Assembly (NCBI GenBank): GCA_002729295.1
Contig: PBTU01000146.1
Span: 1-16,664, forward strand
Source: Verrucomicrobiales bacterium
Lineage (GTDB): Bacteria; Verrucomicrobiota; Verrucomicrobiia; Verrucomicrobiales; Akkermansiaceae
DNA length: 16,664 bases
Reading direction: 5' to 3'
Shown here: positions 1-8,300 of the stretch, one piece after another
Layout: every line of letters begins with the position of its first letter
Position numbering within the stretch: the stretch's first letter is position 1
Translations under genes and position numbers: made by a program
The notes under the pieces: generated by a model
Databases searched by the model: none
Told to the model about the DNA's origin: nothing
The model's input: only the letters and a program-made list of their open reading frames with translations

Positions 1-367
1 GGCATTCATAAGGCTCCCCCAAATGATTCTCCCCCACCGGATCACTCAAGTCCTCCAGTTCAATACAATCATCATAATCCCACAATCGGTTGCGTAGCTT
101 AGTAAACTTCTTGGGTGGTAAAACCCCGGTCAGGTTGAATGCCTTCATCCACTCCCTCTCGGTTTCCGGGAGCTGTCCGAGCTCCTGAACCAGTACCCCA
201 GCCCAAGTCTGCCTCTTTTGTTTTCGAATCTTCCGATTCGATACCGATAGGTTGCAATAGTTCTGGTAAAACCCACCGCTCAGCCGAAGGGGTTCTTCAA
301 TCCCCCATTCTTCCTTCAAACGATTTATATCTTCAAGTATTTCTTCTTCAAGTGCTGTCCTCCTCAT
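1..367 (-). CDS. Unrecognised protein, N-terminal 122 codons only (runs off the left edge)
   Basis: An uninterrupted reverse-strand frame starts at an ATG (complement of 365-367) and stays open to base 1, so the 3' end lies outside the window. The visible 122 residues begin MRRTALEEEILEDINRLKEE and are rich in charged residues, with a likely N-terminal helix followed by a basic stretch (SNRKIRKQKRQ, about residues 44-54) and an acidic stretch further on (about residues 97-110). There is no signal peptide or membrane segment. I do not recognise the family. The absence of stops, the sensible amino-acid composition and the position divergent from the BREX operon support a real gene. The Shine-Dalgarno is weak (AGAAG about 9-13 bases upstream). 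It could be a host gene bordering the defence locus or another accessory gene; the sequence does not decide. Confidence 0.6.
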   Translation of the reverse strand, partial: MRRTALEEEILEDINRLKEEWGIEEPLRLSGGFYQNYCNLSVSNRKIRKQKRQTWAGVLVQELGQLPETEREWMKAFNLTGVLPPKKFTKLRNRLWDYDDCIELEDLSDPVGENHLGEPYEC

Positions 368-444
368 CTGATTAGCTTCTTTTTTTTGCTACATTGTTTA
401 TAATTGGATACTGTACCATTAAGGGAACCATAGCCAAGCAAGGG

Positions 445-462
445 AGTGTCATAAGTGTCATA
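445..462. repeat. Perfect tandem 9-bp direct repeat, candidate operator
   Basis: AGTGTCATA occurs twice back to back (445-453 and 454-462) with no mismatch. It ends 13 bp before a TATAAT box, where a regulator or activator would be expected to bind. The GTGTCA inside the second copy (455-460) matches the -35 consensus TTGACA at 4 of 6 positions, but its spacer to the TATAAT is only 15 bp. The repeat may therefore be an activator or repressor site rather than a good -35 element. Function is inferred from position only. Confidence 0.5.
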
Positions 463-475
463 GAGAAGATCGAGC

Positions 476-481
476 TATAAT
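476..481 (+). promoter_or_regulatory. Candidate -10 box for the BREX operon
   Basis: A perfect TATAAT hexamer lies about 98 bp upstream of the brxA TTG start. No good -35 hexamer sits at 16-18 bp, which would fit a regulator-dependent promoter. A second TATAAT at 399-404 is farther away and also lacks a -35 partner. The choice between them is inference. Confidence 0.4.
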
Positions 482-578
482 TTAGTCTTGTTTTTTATAA
501 GTTGGCATTCTGTTTTCTTTCTTTCAAGGTGGACGATTCAAGCACCAAACCACCCCTTTAACCTACAAAACAAGATTT

Positions 579-1184
579 TTGAATTACACTTTGTCAGAAG
601 ATTCACAATTAAAACTTTCTTTCACTGCTCTAGCCTTGGGGCTGCGTGAGATGGAAATTGTAGCACCCTTATATTTGGATCATTTAGACTGGGAAATCGT
701 TAGTAAAGAGGTGTGTGAAAAAAATCTTCTCCAATTAACTTCTCAGTCCAGTACAGTTCGGGTATTTCGTGAAGTTAGGCAAAGACTGCAGAGTTTAAAT
801 AAAGAAACAATTGATTGTTTTGTTGAATGTGGAATTGAAGAAAGACGAGCTATCGCCCTGATCGCAGCCTGCAAAAAATATCCATTTATTTTCGATTTCA
901 TTCGAATCACTCTGAAAGATAAAATTCAAGTATTTGATCAAACTCTCAGAGAAGAAGATTTGGATGTCTTTTGGAATACTCAAACAATCGAACACCCTGG
1001 ACTCGAAGATATTGCCGAAACCACTAAGAAAAAACTTAAACAAGTACTTGTCCGTTTGCTCGCCGAAGCTGGAATTTTGTCGAGCACCGAAAATCCTTGG
1101 ATCACTCCCATTTCTCCGCCCGGTAGGATAGAAGAAGTTTTTGAAAAAGAAGGGCTTGTTTACCGCGAAGCATTTTTAAGTTAA
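579..1184 (+). CDS. brxA: BrxA, small BREX type 1 protein (DUF1819 family)
   Basis: This 201-residue protein has the normal length and pattern of BrxA. It has an N-terminal block with LSFTALALGLREMEIVAPLY followed by the conserved LDW, a central FREVRQRL helix, a RRAIALIAACKKYPFI-type segment (about residues 88-103), and a C-terminal TKKKLKQVLVRLLAEAGIL winged-helix-like segment (about 148-166). BrxA proteins are DNA-binding accessory components of BREX. The start is a TTG. No in-frame ATG, GTG or TTG lies between it and the upstream in-frame TAA at 498-500, and the product aligns well from this point. No Shine-Dalgarno is visible. The gene is AT-rich (37% GC in a sampled 60-base line), unlike brxC and pglX. 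It is the first gene of the operon, 11 bp before brxB. Confidence 0.9.
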   Translation: MNYTLSEDSQLKLSFTALALGLREMEIVAPLYLDHLDWEIVSKEVCEKNLLQLTSQSSTVRVFREVRQRLQSLNKETIDCFVECGIEERRAIALIAACKKYPFIFDFIRITLKDKIQVFDQTLREEDLDVFWNTQTIEHPGLEDIAETTKKKLKQVLVRLLAEAGILSSTENPWITPISPPGRIEEVFEKEGLVYREAFLS

Positions 1185-1195
1185 TCAAGCTCACA

Positions 1196-1801
1196 ATGAC
1201 TGATTCCATCGAACAGAAATTTAAACACCTCCGGGCAGTTGTAGAGAGCAAGCAGTTCCTGGGTAAGGAGGGTATCATGAACGAAGTACCGTTCTTTATC
1301 TTCCCTTACTCTCCAAAGGAAGAAAACCAGGTTCAGGAACTATCCCAGCTTCTTTTCTCCACCCTACGAAAAAACGGTGCAAGTATCCTAGAAATCAACC
1401 TTTATGATCTCTGTGTAGACCTTGTCCAGGAGCGTGGTTACTGGGACAAACTAATCTCCAAGGAAAATGCTCTCAAAAAGAAGCAACTCAAAGATCAGAT
1501 CCAGAACCTTACACAGGTAGATTCCAAGATCGTCCCCGCTATCGCCCATAAGATTCAATCCCAACCAGATTTACAGATTCTCTTTATCACTGGGGTCGGA
1601 CTGGTCTACCCATTCATCCGTTCGCACAACCTACTGAACAACCTGCAAAAGGTGGCCAAGGATTTTCCCACTGTCATGTTCTTTCCCGGGGAATACACCT
1701 TTACCGAAGGTCGCGGACAATCCTTGGATCTTTTTGGCATCCTCAACGAGGATAAATACTACCGAGCTTTCAATATCGAAGAATACAAATTGCACTCATG
1801 A
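1196..1801 (+). CDS. brxB: BrxB, BREX type 1 protein (DUF1788 family)
   Basis: This 201-residue protein carries the DUF1788 hallmarks. A central GVGLVYPFIRSHNLLNNL segment spans about residues 133-150, and PTVMFFPGEYT about 158-168. A LFGILNEDKYYRAFNI ending lies near the C-terminus. BrxB is a core component of BREX type 1, required for defence and host methylation in characterised systems, and is thought to bridge the larger subunits; its biochemical activity is not settled. It shows no signal peptide or membrane segment and should be cytoplasmic. Its stop codon overlaps the brxC start in an ATGA tetranucleotide (1798-1801), which indicates translational coupling and matched amounts of the two proteins. 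Confidence 0.93.
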   Translation: MTDSIEQKFKHLRAVVESKQFLGKEGIMNEVPFFIFPYSPKEENQVQELSQLLFSTLRKNGASILEINLYDLCVDLVQERGYWDKLISKENALKKKQLKDQIQNLTQVDSKIVPAIAHKIQSQPDLQILFITGVGLVYPFIRSHNLLNNLQKVAKDFPTVMFFPGEYTFTEGRGQSLDLFGILNEDKYYRAFNIEEYKLHS

Positions 1802-4800
1802 ATATTAGAGACCTTTTCGAAAAACCAATCGATCGCCCCATTGAGGGCGTCATTAAGGCCGATGACGAGGAGCACCTCATCAACGAAATCGAGGAATACA
1901 TCGTAACCAACGAAGTATCCAAACACCTTGATACCTTCTTCGAAGCATACAACAGCTCCGGCTCCGCCCAAGGTGTATGGATCTCCGGATTCTTTGGCTC
2001 CGGTAAGTCCCACCTACTCAAGATACTTTCCCTCGTCCTCGACTCCCGAGAGATCAACGGCAAACCCGTTGGCGATACTTTCTCCCAGAAGATCGACGAT
2101 GAAATGCTGCGGGCAGAAGTCGATAAGGCGATGAAGGTTCCCACCAAAAGCATACTCTTTAACATCGATCAAAAGTCCGACGCCACCACCGATGTTGAGA
2201 AAGACCAAATCCTGCTCGTCTTTCTCAAAGTGTTCAATGAGATGCAGGGCTATTTCAGCAAACCATACATCGCCCAGTTCGAACGCGACCTAGACAACAA
2301 AGGCAAATATGCCCCCTTCAAGGAAGCCTACGAAAAACAAACCGGCCAATCCTGGGAAACCGGTCGGGAAACCGCTCACCTGCTCGACAATGAGGAATTT
2401 GCCAAAGTCTACGCCCAAGTAGTGGGTGGTTCCGAAGAGGAAGCTCTTAAGGTACTCGATCGCTATCAGGAAAGTTTCTCTCTCTCCATCGAGGACTTTG
2501 CCCAGATGATTAAGGATTATGTCGACAAGCAAGAGCCCGGCTTTCGTCTCAATTTCTTTGTCGACGAAGTGGGTCAGTACATTGCCGACAATTCCAAGCT
2601 CATGGTCAACCTCCAGACCATTGCCGAAAGTTTTGCCACCAAGTGCAAAGGTCAGGCCTGGATCATGGTTACCTCCCAGGAAGATTTATCCAAAGTGGTG
2701 GGCGACATGGCCAGCGTGCACAAAGAAACGGACTTTTCAAAAATTCAGGATCGCTTCCCCATACGGCTCAATCTGACCAGCAGCAACGTCTCGGAAGTCA
2801 TCCAGAAGCGCTTACTCCAAAAGAAAACCGGCGGAGCCGTAGAGTCCGACCTCTCTTCCCTCTACGTCAAGGAGCAGCCCAACCTCAAGACCCTCTTTGA
2901 GTTCGTCGACGGATCCCGCACCTATCGAATATCGGATACCGAGGAAGAATTCTGCCGCACCTACCCCTTCCCCCAGTATCAGTACGATCTATTCAAATCT
3001 GCTATCGAAGCCCTCTCCCGCCACAATGCCTTCACTGGTAAACATGCCTCTGTGGGAGAACGCTCCATGCTCGGCGTCTTCCAGGATGTTGCCAAACGCA
3101 TTGCCGATCGCCCCTTCGGCTCCCTCGGCAGCTTCGATCTTATGTACGAGGGAATCAGCAAGGTTATCAAGTCCGAGCACCAGCAGTCCATCAAACTCGC
3201 CGAGAACAACCTTACCGACAAGCTCGCCATCCGCCTGCTCAAAGCACTATTCCTAGTTAAATATTTGAAGGAGTTCAAGGGATCCCCGCGTAACCTTTCC
3301 ATCCTCATGATCGATCAGTTTGGCATAGACCTCTCTGCTCATGAGACTGCCGTCAAAGAATCCCTCAACTTACTCGAGCAAAATACTTATGTCCAGCGAA
3401 CCGGCGAGTTCTATGAGTTTCTTACCGACGACGAAAAGGATGTGGAAAACGAAATCAAGGCGATGGAAGTGGACGACGCCACCCGCAATGAAATTGCAGC
3501 CAATGTACTTTTCAACGAAATCATTCGTGATACCAAGATTCGCTTCCAGGAGAACAACCAGGATTATCTCTTTTCTCGCCTGCTCGACTCCACTCTCATT
3601 GGTCGTGAACATGAACTTGCAGTTAATCTAATCTCTCCCTTCAACGAGCACCACGGCGACGAGACCGTCCTGATTAACCAAGCAATGGGCAAACCTCAAA
3701 TGCTTGTCCTCCTCCCTACCGATAAACGCTTACTTGGGGATCTTACTCTCTTTGCCAAGACCGATAAATATGTTCGTCAAAACAACACCTCCGGACTGGC
3801 CGATAGTCGCCGTGTCATTCTTGCCGAAAAAGGAAACCAAAACCAACAGCGAAAGACCGACCTGCGCCAACGTATGGAACATTTGCTTTCAGAGTCTAAA
3901 ATTATTGTAAATGGATCCACAGTACAAGGGCTACCATCCGATGCTCGCTCTCGCATAATCCAAGGCTTTGATCATCTTGTTCGCTACGCCTACCCTAACC
4001 TTAAGATGCTTCGGACCGTATTTGCAGAAGATAGCGTTCGTCGAGTACTCTCCGACGACGGGGATGATCTTTTCAAGCACGACGAGGACACCCTAAGCGA
4101 AGCCGAGGGAGAAATCCTCACCGTCGTACGCCGCAAACAAGGCAATGGGGAACGCCCCAAAGTCGGCACCCTTCTGCAGGACTTTTCTCGCCGGCCCTAC
4201 GGCTGGTACCAGGCAGCCGTCATGGCCAACCTTGCCAAGCTTTACAAGCGGGGCAAGATCGAGCTGCGCTCCGACTCCAACCTGCTCGAAGGCTCGGTCG
4301 TTATCGACCACCTCACCAACAACCGACTCTTCAACAACACCATTGTCAGCCTGCAAACCGAGATCGCACCCGCCCAGATCCAGCAGCTCAAAACTTTTCA
4401 TCGCGAATTTTTCGACGAGTCCAACTCAGGCAACGAAGCCAAAGATGTGGGTGAACGATTTTCCGAAAAACTACGGGCCGACATCGAGGCACTCAAAGTC
4501 ATCCGAGCTAAAGAAGATGCCTACCCCTTCGTCCGCCAGCTCGACGAGCCCATCGCCCGCCTCGAGGAATGGTCAGGTAAGCCCTTCGCCGTCTACCTCA
4601 ATGAATTATCCTCCTTCAAGGACGACTGGCTCGACGACAAGGAAGACTACTTCGACCCCATTCGCAAATTCGTAGCCGGATCCGAAGGCAAGGTCTATCG
4701 GGAAGTACGGGCTTTTATCACCGAAAACCGCGAAAACCTACCCGCCTTCCCTCTGGAGGAAGCCACTCTCAAAGCCTTTGCCGACAACGACTCTCCCTTC

Positions 4801-5286
4801 CGTGGCTCCCTCCTTGCCGAGGCCAAGTCCATTGTCGAAAAACTCAAGGTCGATCTCGCCCAACAACTAACCGAAATCCGCAAAGATGCTGAGGCACAGA
4901 TTGCCAAAACCTCTGCCAACCTCGAAACCCTTGATGGGTTTTCCACCCTCGGTGAAGAAGAAAAGAAGACCCTCTTGCAAACCTCGGAATCTGCTCTGGC
5001 CCGCATTCGCGACACTCAGGTGCTTGCTGTAGTGCGCGACAGTCTCAGAAACTACCTTACCGATGGGTACCAAGCCCAAGTCTCTTCCCTTAATCAACTA
5101 GTTGCATCCAAAGCCGAGGCCAGCGGGGTACAGGAAGCACCTGCTAAGTATGTTACCAAAACATCCATCTCTATAAACTTCCCCAAGCCCGCCATCGAGT
5201 CGGAAGCAGACCTCGACGCCTACCTCGAATCCGTCCGTCAGGCATACGGAGAAGTGCTCAAGGAAAACGGCAAGATCACTCTCTAA
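1798..5286 (+). CDS. brxC: BrxC, large AAA+ ATPase of BREX type 1
   Basis: This 1162-residue protein is close to the usual BrxC length of about 1200. The P-loop GFFGSGKS is at residues 64-71, Walker B (FFVDE) at 253-257 and a sensor-like WIMVTSQED at 288-296. A basic DRFPIRLNL segment, likely part of the AAA+ lid or arginine-finger region, lies at about 318-326. The remaining C-terminal two-thirds is mainly helical and charged, with likely coiled coil at about 990-1090. BrxC is an Orc/Cdc6-like AAA+ ATPase needed for both methylation and phage exclusion, and is thought to assemble with BrxB, PglX and PglZ. It begins in the 4-bp overlap with brxB and has no Shine-Dalgarno of its own. The coding strand is C-rich (C over G), like pglX and the rapA coding strand but unlike pglZ. 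Confidence 0.95.
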   Translation: MNIRDLFEKPIDRPIEGVIKADDEEHLINEIEEYIVTNEVSKHLDTFFEAYNSSGSAQGVWISGFFGSGKSHLLKILSLVLDSREINGKPVGDTFSQKIDDEMLRAEVDKAMKVPTKSILFNIDQKSDATTDVEKDQILLVFLKVFNEMQGYFSKPYIAQFERDLDNKGKYAPFKEAYEKQTGQSWETGRETAHLLDNEEFAKVYAQVVGGSEEEALKVLDRYQESFSLSIEDFAQMIKDYVDKQEPGFRLNFFVDEVGQYIADNSKLMVNLQTIAESFATKCKGQAWIMVTSQEDLSKVVGDMASVHKETDFSKIQDRFPIRLNLTSSNVSEVIQKRLLQKKTGGAVESDLSSLYVKEQPNLKTLFEFVDGSRTYRISDTEEEFCRTYPFPQYQYDLFKSAIEALSRHNAFTGKHASVGERSMLGVFQDVAKRIADRPFGSLGSFDLMYEGISKVIKSEHQQSIKLAENNLTDKLAIRLLKALFLVKYLKEFKGSPRNLSILMIDQFGIDLSAHETAVKESLNLLEQNTYVQRTGEFYEFLTDDEKDVENEIKAMEVDDATRNEIAANVLFNEIIRDTKIRFQENNQDYLFSRLLDSTLIGREHELAVNLISPFNEHHGDETVLINQAMGKPQMLVLLPTDKRLLGDLTLFAKTDKYVRQNNTSGLADSRRVILAEKGNQNQQRKTDLRQRMEHLLSESKIIVNGSTVQGLPSDARSRIIQGFDHLVRYAYPNLKMLRTVFAEDSVRRVLSDDGDDLFKHDEDTLSEAEGEILTVVRRKQGNGERPKVGTLLQDFSRRPYGWYQAAVMANLAKLYKRGKIELRSDSNLLEGSVVIDHLTNNRLFNNTIVSLQTEIAPAQIQQLKTFHREFFDESNSGNEAKDVGERFSEKLRADIEALKVIRAKEDAYPFVRQLDEPIARLEEWSGKPFAVYLNELSSFKDDWLDDKEDYFDPIRKFVAGSEGKVYREVRAFITENRENLPAFPLEEATLKAFADNDSPFRGSLLAEAKSIVEKLKVDLAQQLTEIRKDAEAQIAKTSANLETLDGFSTLGEEEKKTLLQTSESALARIRDTQVLAVVRDSLRNYLTDGYQAQVSSLNQLVASKAEASGVQEAPAKYVTKTSISINFPKPAIESEADLDAYLESVRQAYGEVLKENGKITL

Positions 5287-5307
5287 TTTAGTAAAACCAT
5301 TACCTTC

Positions 5308-8300
5308 ATGGATACCTCCAAGCTCAAATCCTTTGCCCCTCAGGCACGCGTCCGGCTCCAGGAACAAATTGGAGCCAAGCTCGATTATGTCCTGCGTGGC
5401 GATTCTGCCGAACTGCGGGGCAAGTCTGGCCAGGTCGAGTCCATCCGCAAAGCATCCAAGACCGAGGGTCGCGAGATCTACGTCGAGCGCATCGCCTACA
5501 CCTGGTTCAACCGCCTCTCTGCCTTGCGCTTCATTGATGCACGGGGCTACCACCCCTTCGGTTGCCGGGTAATCACCCCCGAGCCGGGCAATACCCAGCC
5601 GGAGATCCTCCAGCTCGCCCGCAACGGGGCCTTGCCAAGCGAAATCCCCGCCGACCTTACCCGCATCAACGATTTACTGGACGGGCGCATCCCCTCCGGC
5701 AACCCACAGGCGGAAGTATACCGCCACCTCGTGCTCGCGGTATGTGCCCACTACCACAAGCTCCTCCCCTTCCTTTTTGAAAAGCTCGACAGCGAGACCG
5801 AGCTCCTCCTGCCCGACGATTTACTCACCCCCGCCTCCGTGGCCGAAGGCTTCCGTACGGAGATCTCCGATGAAGACTGTGCCGATGTCGAGATCATCGG
5901 CTGGCTCTACCAGTTCTACATCTCGGAGAAGAAGGACGAGGTGATCGGCAAGGTGGTGAAGTCGGAAGACATTCCGGCGGCGACCCAACTCTTCACGCCC
6001 AACTGGATCGTGAAGTACATGGTTCAGAACTCGTTGGGAGCACAATGGCTGGCGACCTATCCCCAGTCCCCCCTCAAAGTGCAGATGGAATACTATATTG
6101 AGCCCGCTGAGCAGACCGAAGAGGTCAACGCCCAGCTCGCAGCCATTACGCCCAACCAGCTCAACCCCGAGGAGCTGACCCTCATCGACCCGGCCAGTGG
6201 CTCCGGGCACATCCTGGTGGAGGCCTATGAGCTCTTCAAGGCCATCTACCTGGAGCGCGGCTATCGGCAACGCGACGTCCCGCAGCTGATTCTCACCCAG
6301 AACCTCTTCGGCCTCGACATCGACGAGCGCGCGGCGCAGCTGACGGGCTTTGCGCTGATGATGAAGGGGCGGGCGGATGACCGGCGGCTGTTTGAGCGGG
6401 GGGTGAAGCTCAACGTGATGGCAATGAAAGACAGTGCCGACTTTGATTCCGAGAGCCTCGCCTCCTCTATTAATCTTTCAAGTTACAATCTGAGTACTCT
6501 CGACCTTCGGGAACTCAAAGATCTTTTTGAGCACGCGACGACCTTCGGGTCGTTGATTCAGGTGCCGGAGGGGCTGGCTTCGAGCTTGCCGGCGTTGAAG
6601 CAGCTGAGCGAGGCGACCAACCAGGACCTCTTTGTGTCGGAGGCACTCAGGCGATTGGGGCCGCTGGTGCAGCAGGCCGAGTTGCTGGCGGCGCAGTACG
6701 ACGCCGTGGTGGCTAATCCACCTTATGTGGGGAGCAAATTCCATATCCCTGTTCTCAAGAAGTTCTTGAAGGATAATTATAACGGCTATGAAAAAGATCT
6801 CTTTTCTGCCTTCATCGATCGTGACTTTGCATTTAGCAAACCTCATGGCCGTCTAGGTTTCATGTCCCCATTTGTTTGGATGTTTATTTCCAGCTATGAA
6901 CATCTGAGATCTCGAATAATTAACGAGGAAACGATTTCTTCTTTAATTCAGCTTGAATATTCGGGATTTGAAGGTGCAACCGTTCCCATCTGCACTTTCG
7001 CACTACAAAAAGGGAATATCATAAATCAAGAAGGTTGTTACATTCGCCTATCTGACTTTCGTGGAGCAGTAAACCAAGCTCCGAAGACTCGTGAGGCGAT
7101 CCAAAACCGCGAGTGCGGGTGGTTTTTCAAGGCAATATCGAATAATTTTAATAAGTTGCCAGGAAGTCCTATAGCTTATTGGGCACCGGAACCAATGTTA
7201 AAACTTTTTGAAGAACACAAAGCACTTTCCCAAAACTACAAAATCAAGTCAGGAATGTCTACAACTGACAACACCCTTTTCTTGAGGAAATGGTATGAAG
7301 TTCGAGTTCAAAATATAAATTTTAAAGCTAATTCTTCAGAGGATGTCTCAAGAAGCAAATGCGACTGGTATCCTTTTAATAAAGGAGGTGGATATCGCAA
7401 GTGGTATGGCAACCTAGAATTTATTGTACTTTGGGGTAACAACGGTGAAGTTATTCGTAAATACATTGCAGAAAGACCAGAGAAACAAGTGGGCGGAAGA
7501 ATTGTTAACACTGAATACTTTTTCCGAAGCTGTATCAGTTGGGGAGATATAACATCAAGCAATCAATCCTTTAGATTTATAAACAAAGGCTGTGTAATGG
7601 GAAACCGAGGACCAGGTATCTTTTCCCAGAAAGAAAATTTTCAATTATTAGGATTACTTAATTCTCCGATTACGACAGCCATTTTAAAAATTCTTAACCC
7701 CACCTTAACTACTGGTATAGGAGATATATCATCTTTACCATATGGAAAGGAAATCAATTATAGAAGTTACGCAGATTTAGAATTGATATTAGATTTAGCG
7801 AAGACCGACTGGGACGCCTACGAACGCTCCTGGGACTTCGGCGCTCTCCCTCTCCTGACGGCCTCCTCCGAGCCCACGCCCACCCTCGAATCCAGCTACA
7901 ACGCCTGGATCAACCAGAACAAGGGCACCATCGCCGAGATGAAGCGCCTCGAAGAGGAGAACAACCGCCTCTTCATCGACGCCTACGGTTTGGCCGACGA
8001 GCTCACCCCCGACATCCCCATCGAGCAGATCACCCTCACGGTGAACCCCGCCTACCGCTACGGCGGCAAGCTCACCGAAGAGGAGCTGTGGACCCGCTTC
8101 CGCCAGGACAGCATGGAGGAGCTGGTCTCCTACGCCATCGGCTGCATGATGGGCCGCTACAGCCTGGACGCCCCAGGCCTCATCATTGCGGATTCCCGGG
8201 ATAACCCCGAAGCCCATATGGCCGCCTATTCCGAAAAGGTGGGAAAACCGATGGAAGCCCTCAAATTCCAACCCGATGATGATGGCATCATTCCCGTACT

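Larger units (their letters stand above)
368..578. promoter_or_regulatory. Divergent intergenic region, probable BREX operon control region
   Basis: This stretch of about 210 bp separates the left-hand reverse gene from brxA and contains no convincing gene. It is AT-rich, with a run of eight T (380-387), TATAAT boxes at 399-404 and 476-481, and a perfect 9-bp tandem repeat at 445-462. A weak hairpin is possible in the leader: GGTGG at 528-532 can pair with CCACC at 550-554. No regulator gene such as brxR is visible in the window, so any repressor or activator would be encoded elsewhere. Confidence 0.55.

Noticed and set aside
139..375. Forward-strand open frame of 78 codons near the left edge
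   Set aside because: It is rich in Ser and Pro, as expected for a shadow frame, and lies opposite a better reverse-strand frame that runs from 367 off the left edge.
380..387. Phase-variable homopolymer tract (run of T)
   Set aside because: It is only eight bases long and lies in non-coding DNA upstream of the reverse-strand gene. No long homopolymer or simple repeat occurs inside pglX that could switch it.
528..554. Attenuator or riboswitch in the brxA leader
   Set aside because: The only pairing seen is a 5-bp stem with a 17-base loop, too weak to support a structured regulatory RNA.
5098..5553. Reverse-strand open frame of 151 codons across the brxC-pglX junction
   Set aside because: It overlaps two confident genes on the other strand and has no recognisable domain. 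Long antisense frames are common where codons are GC-rich.
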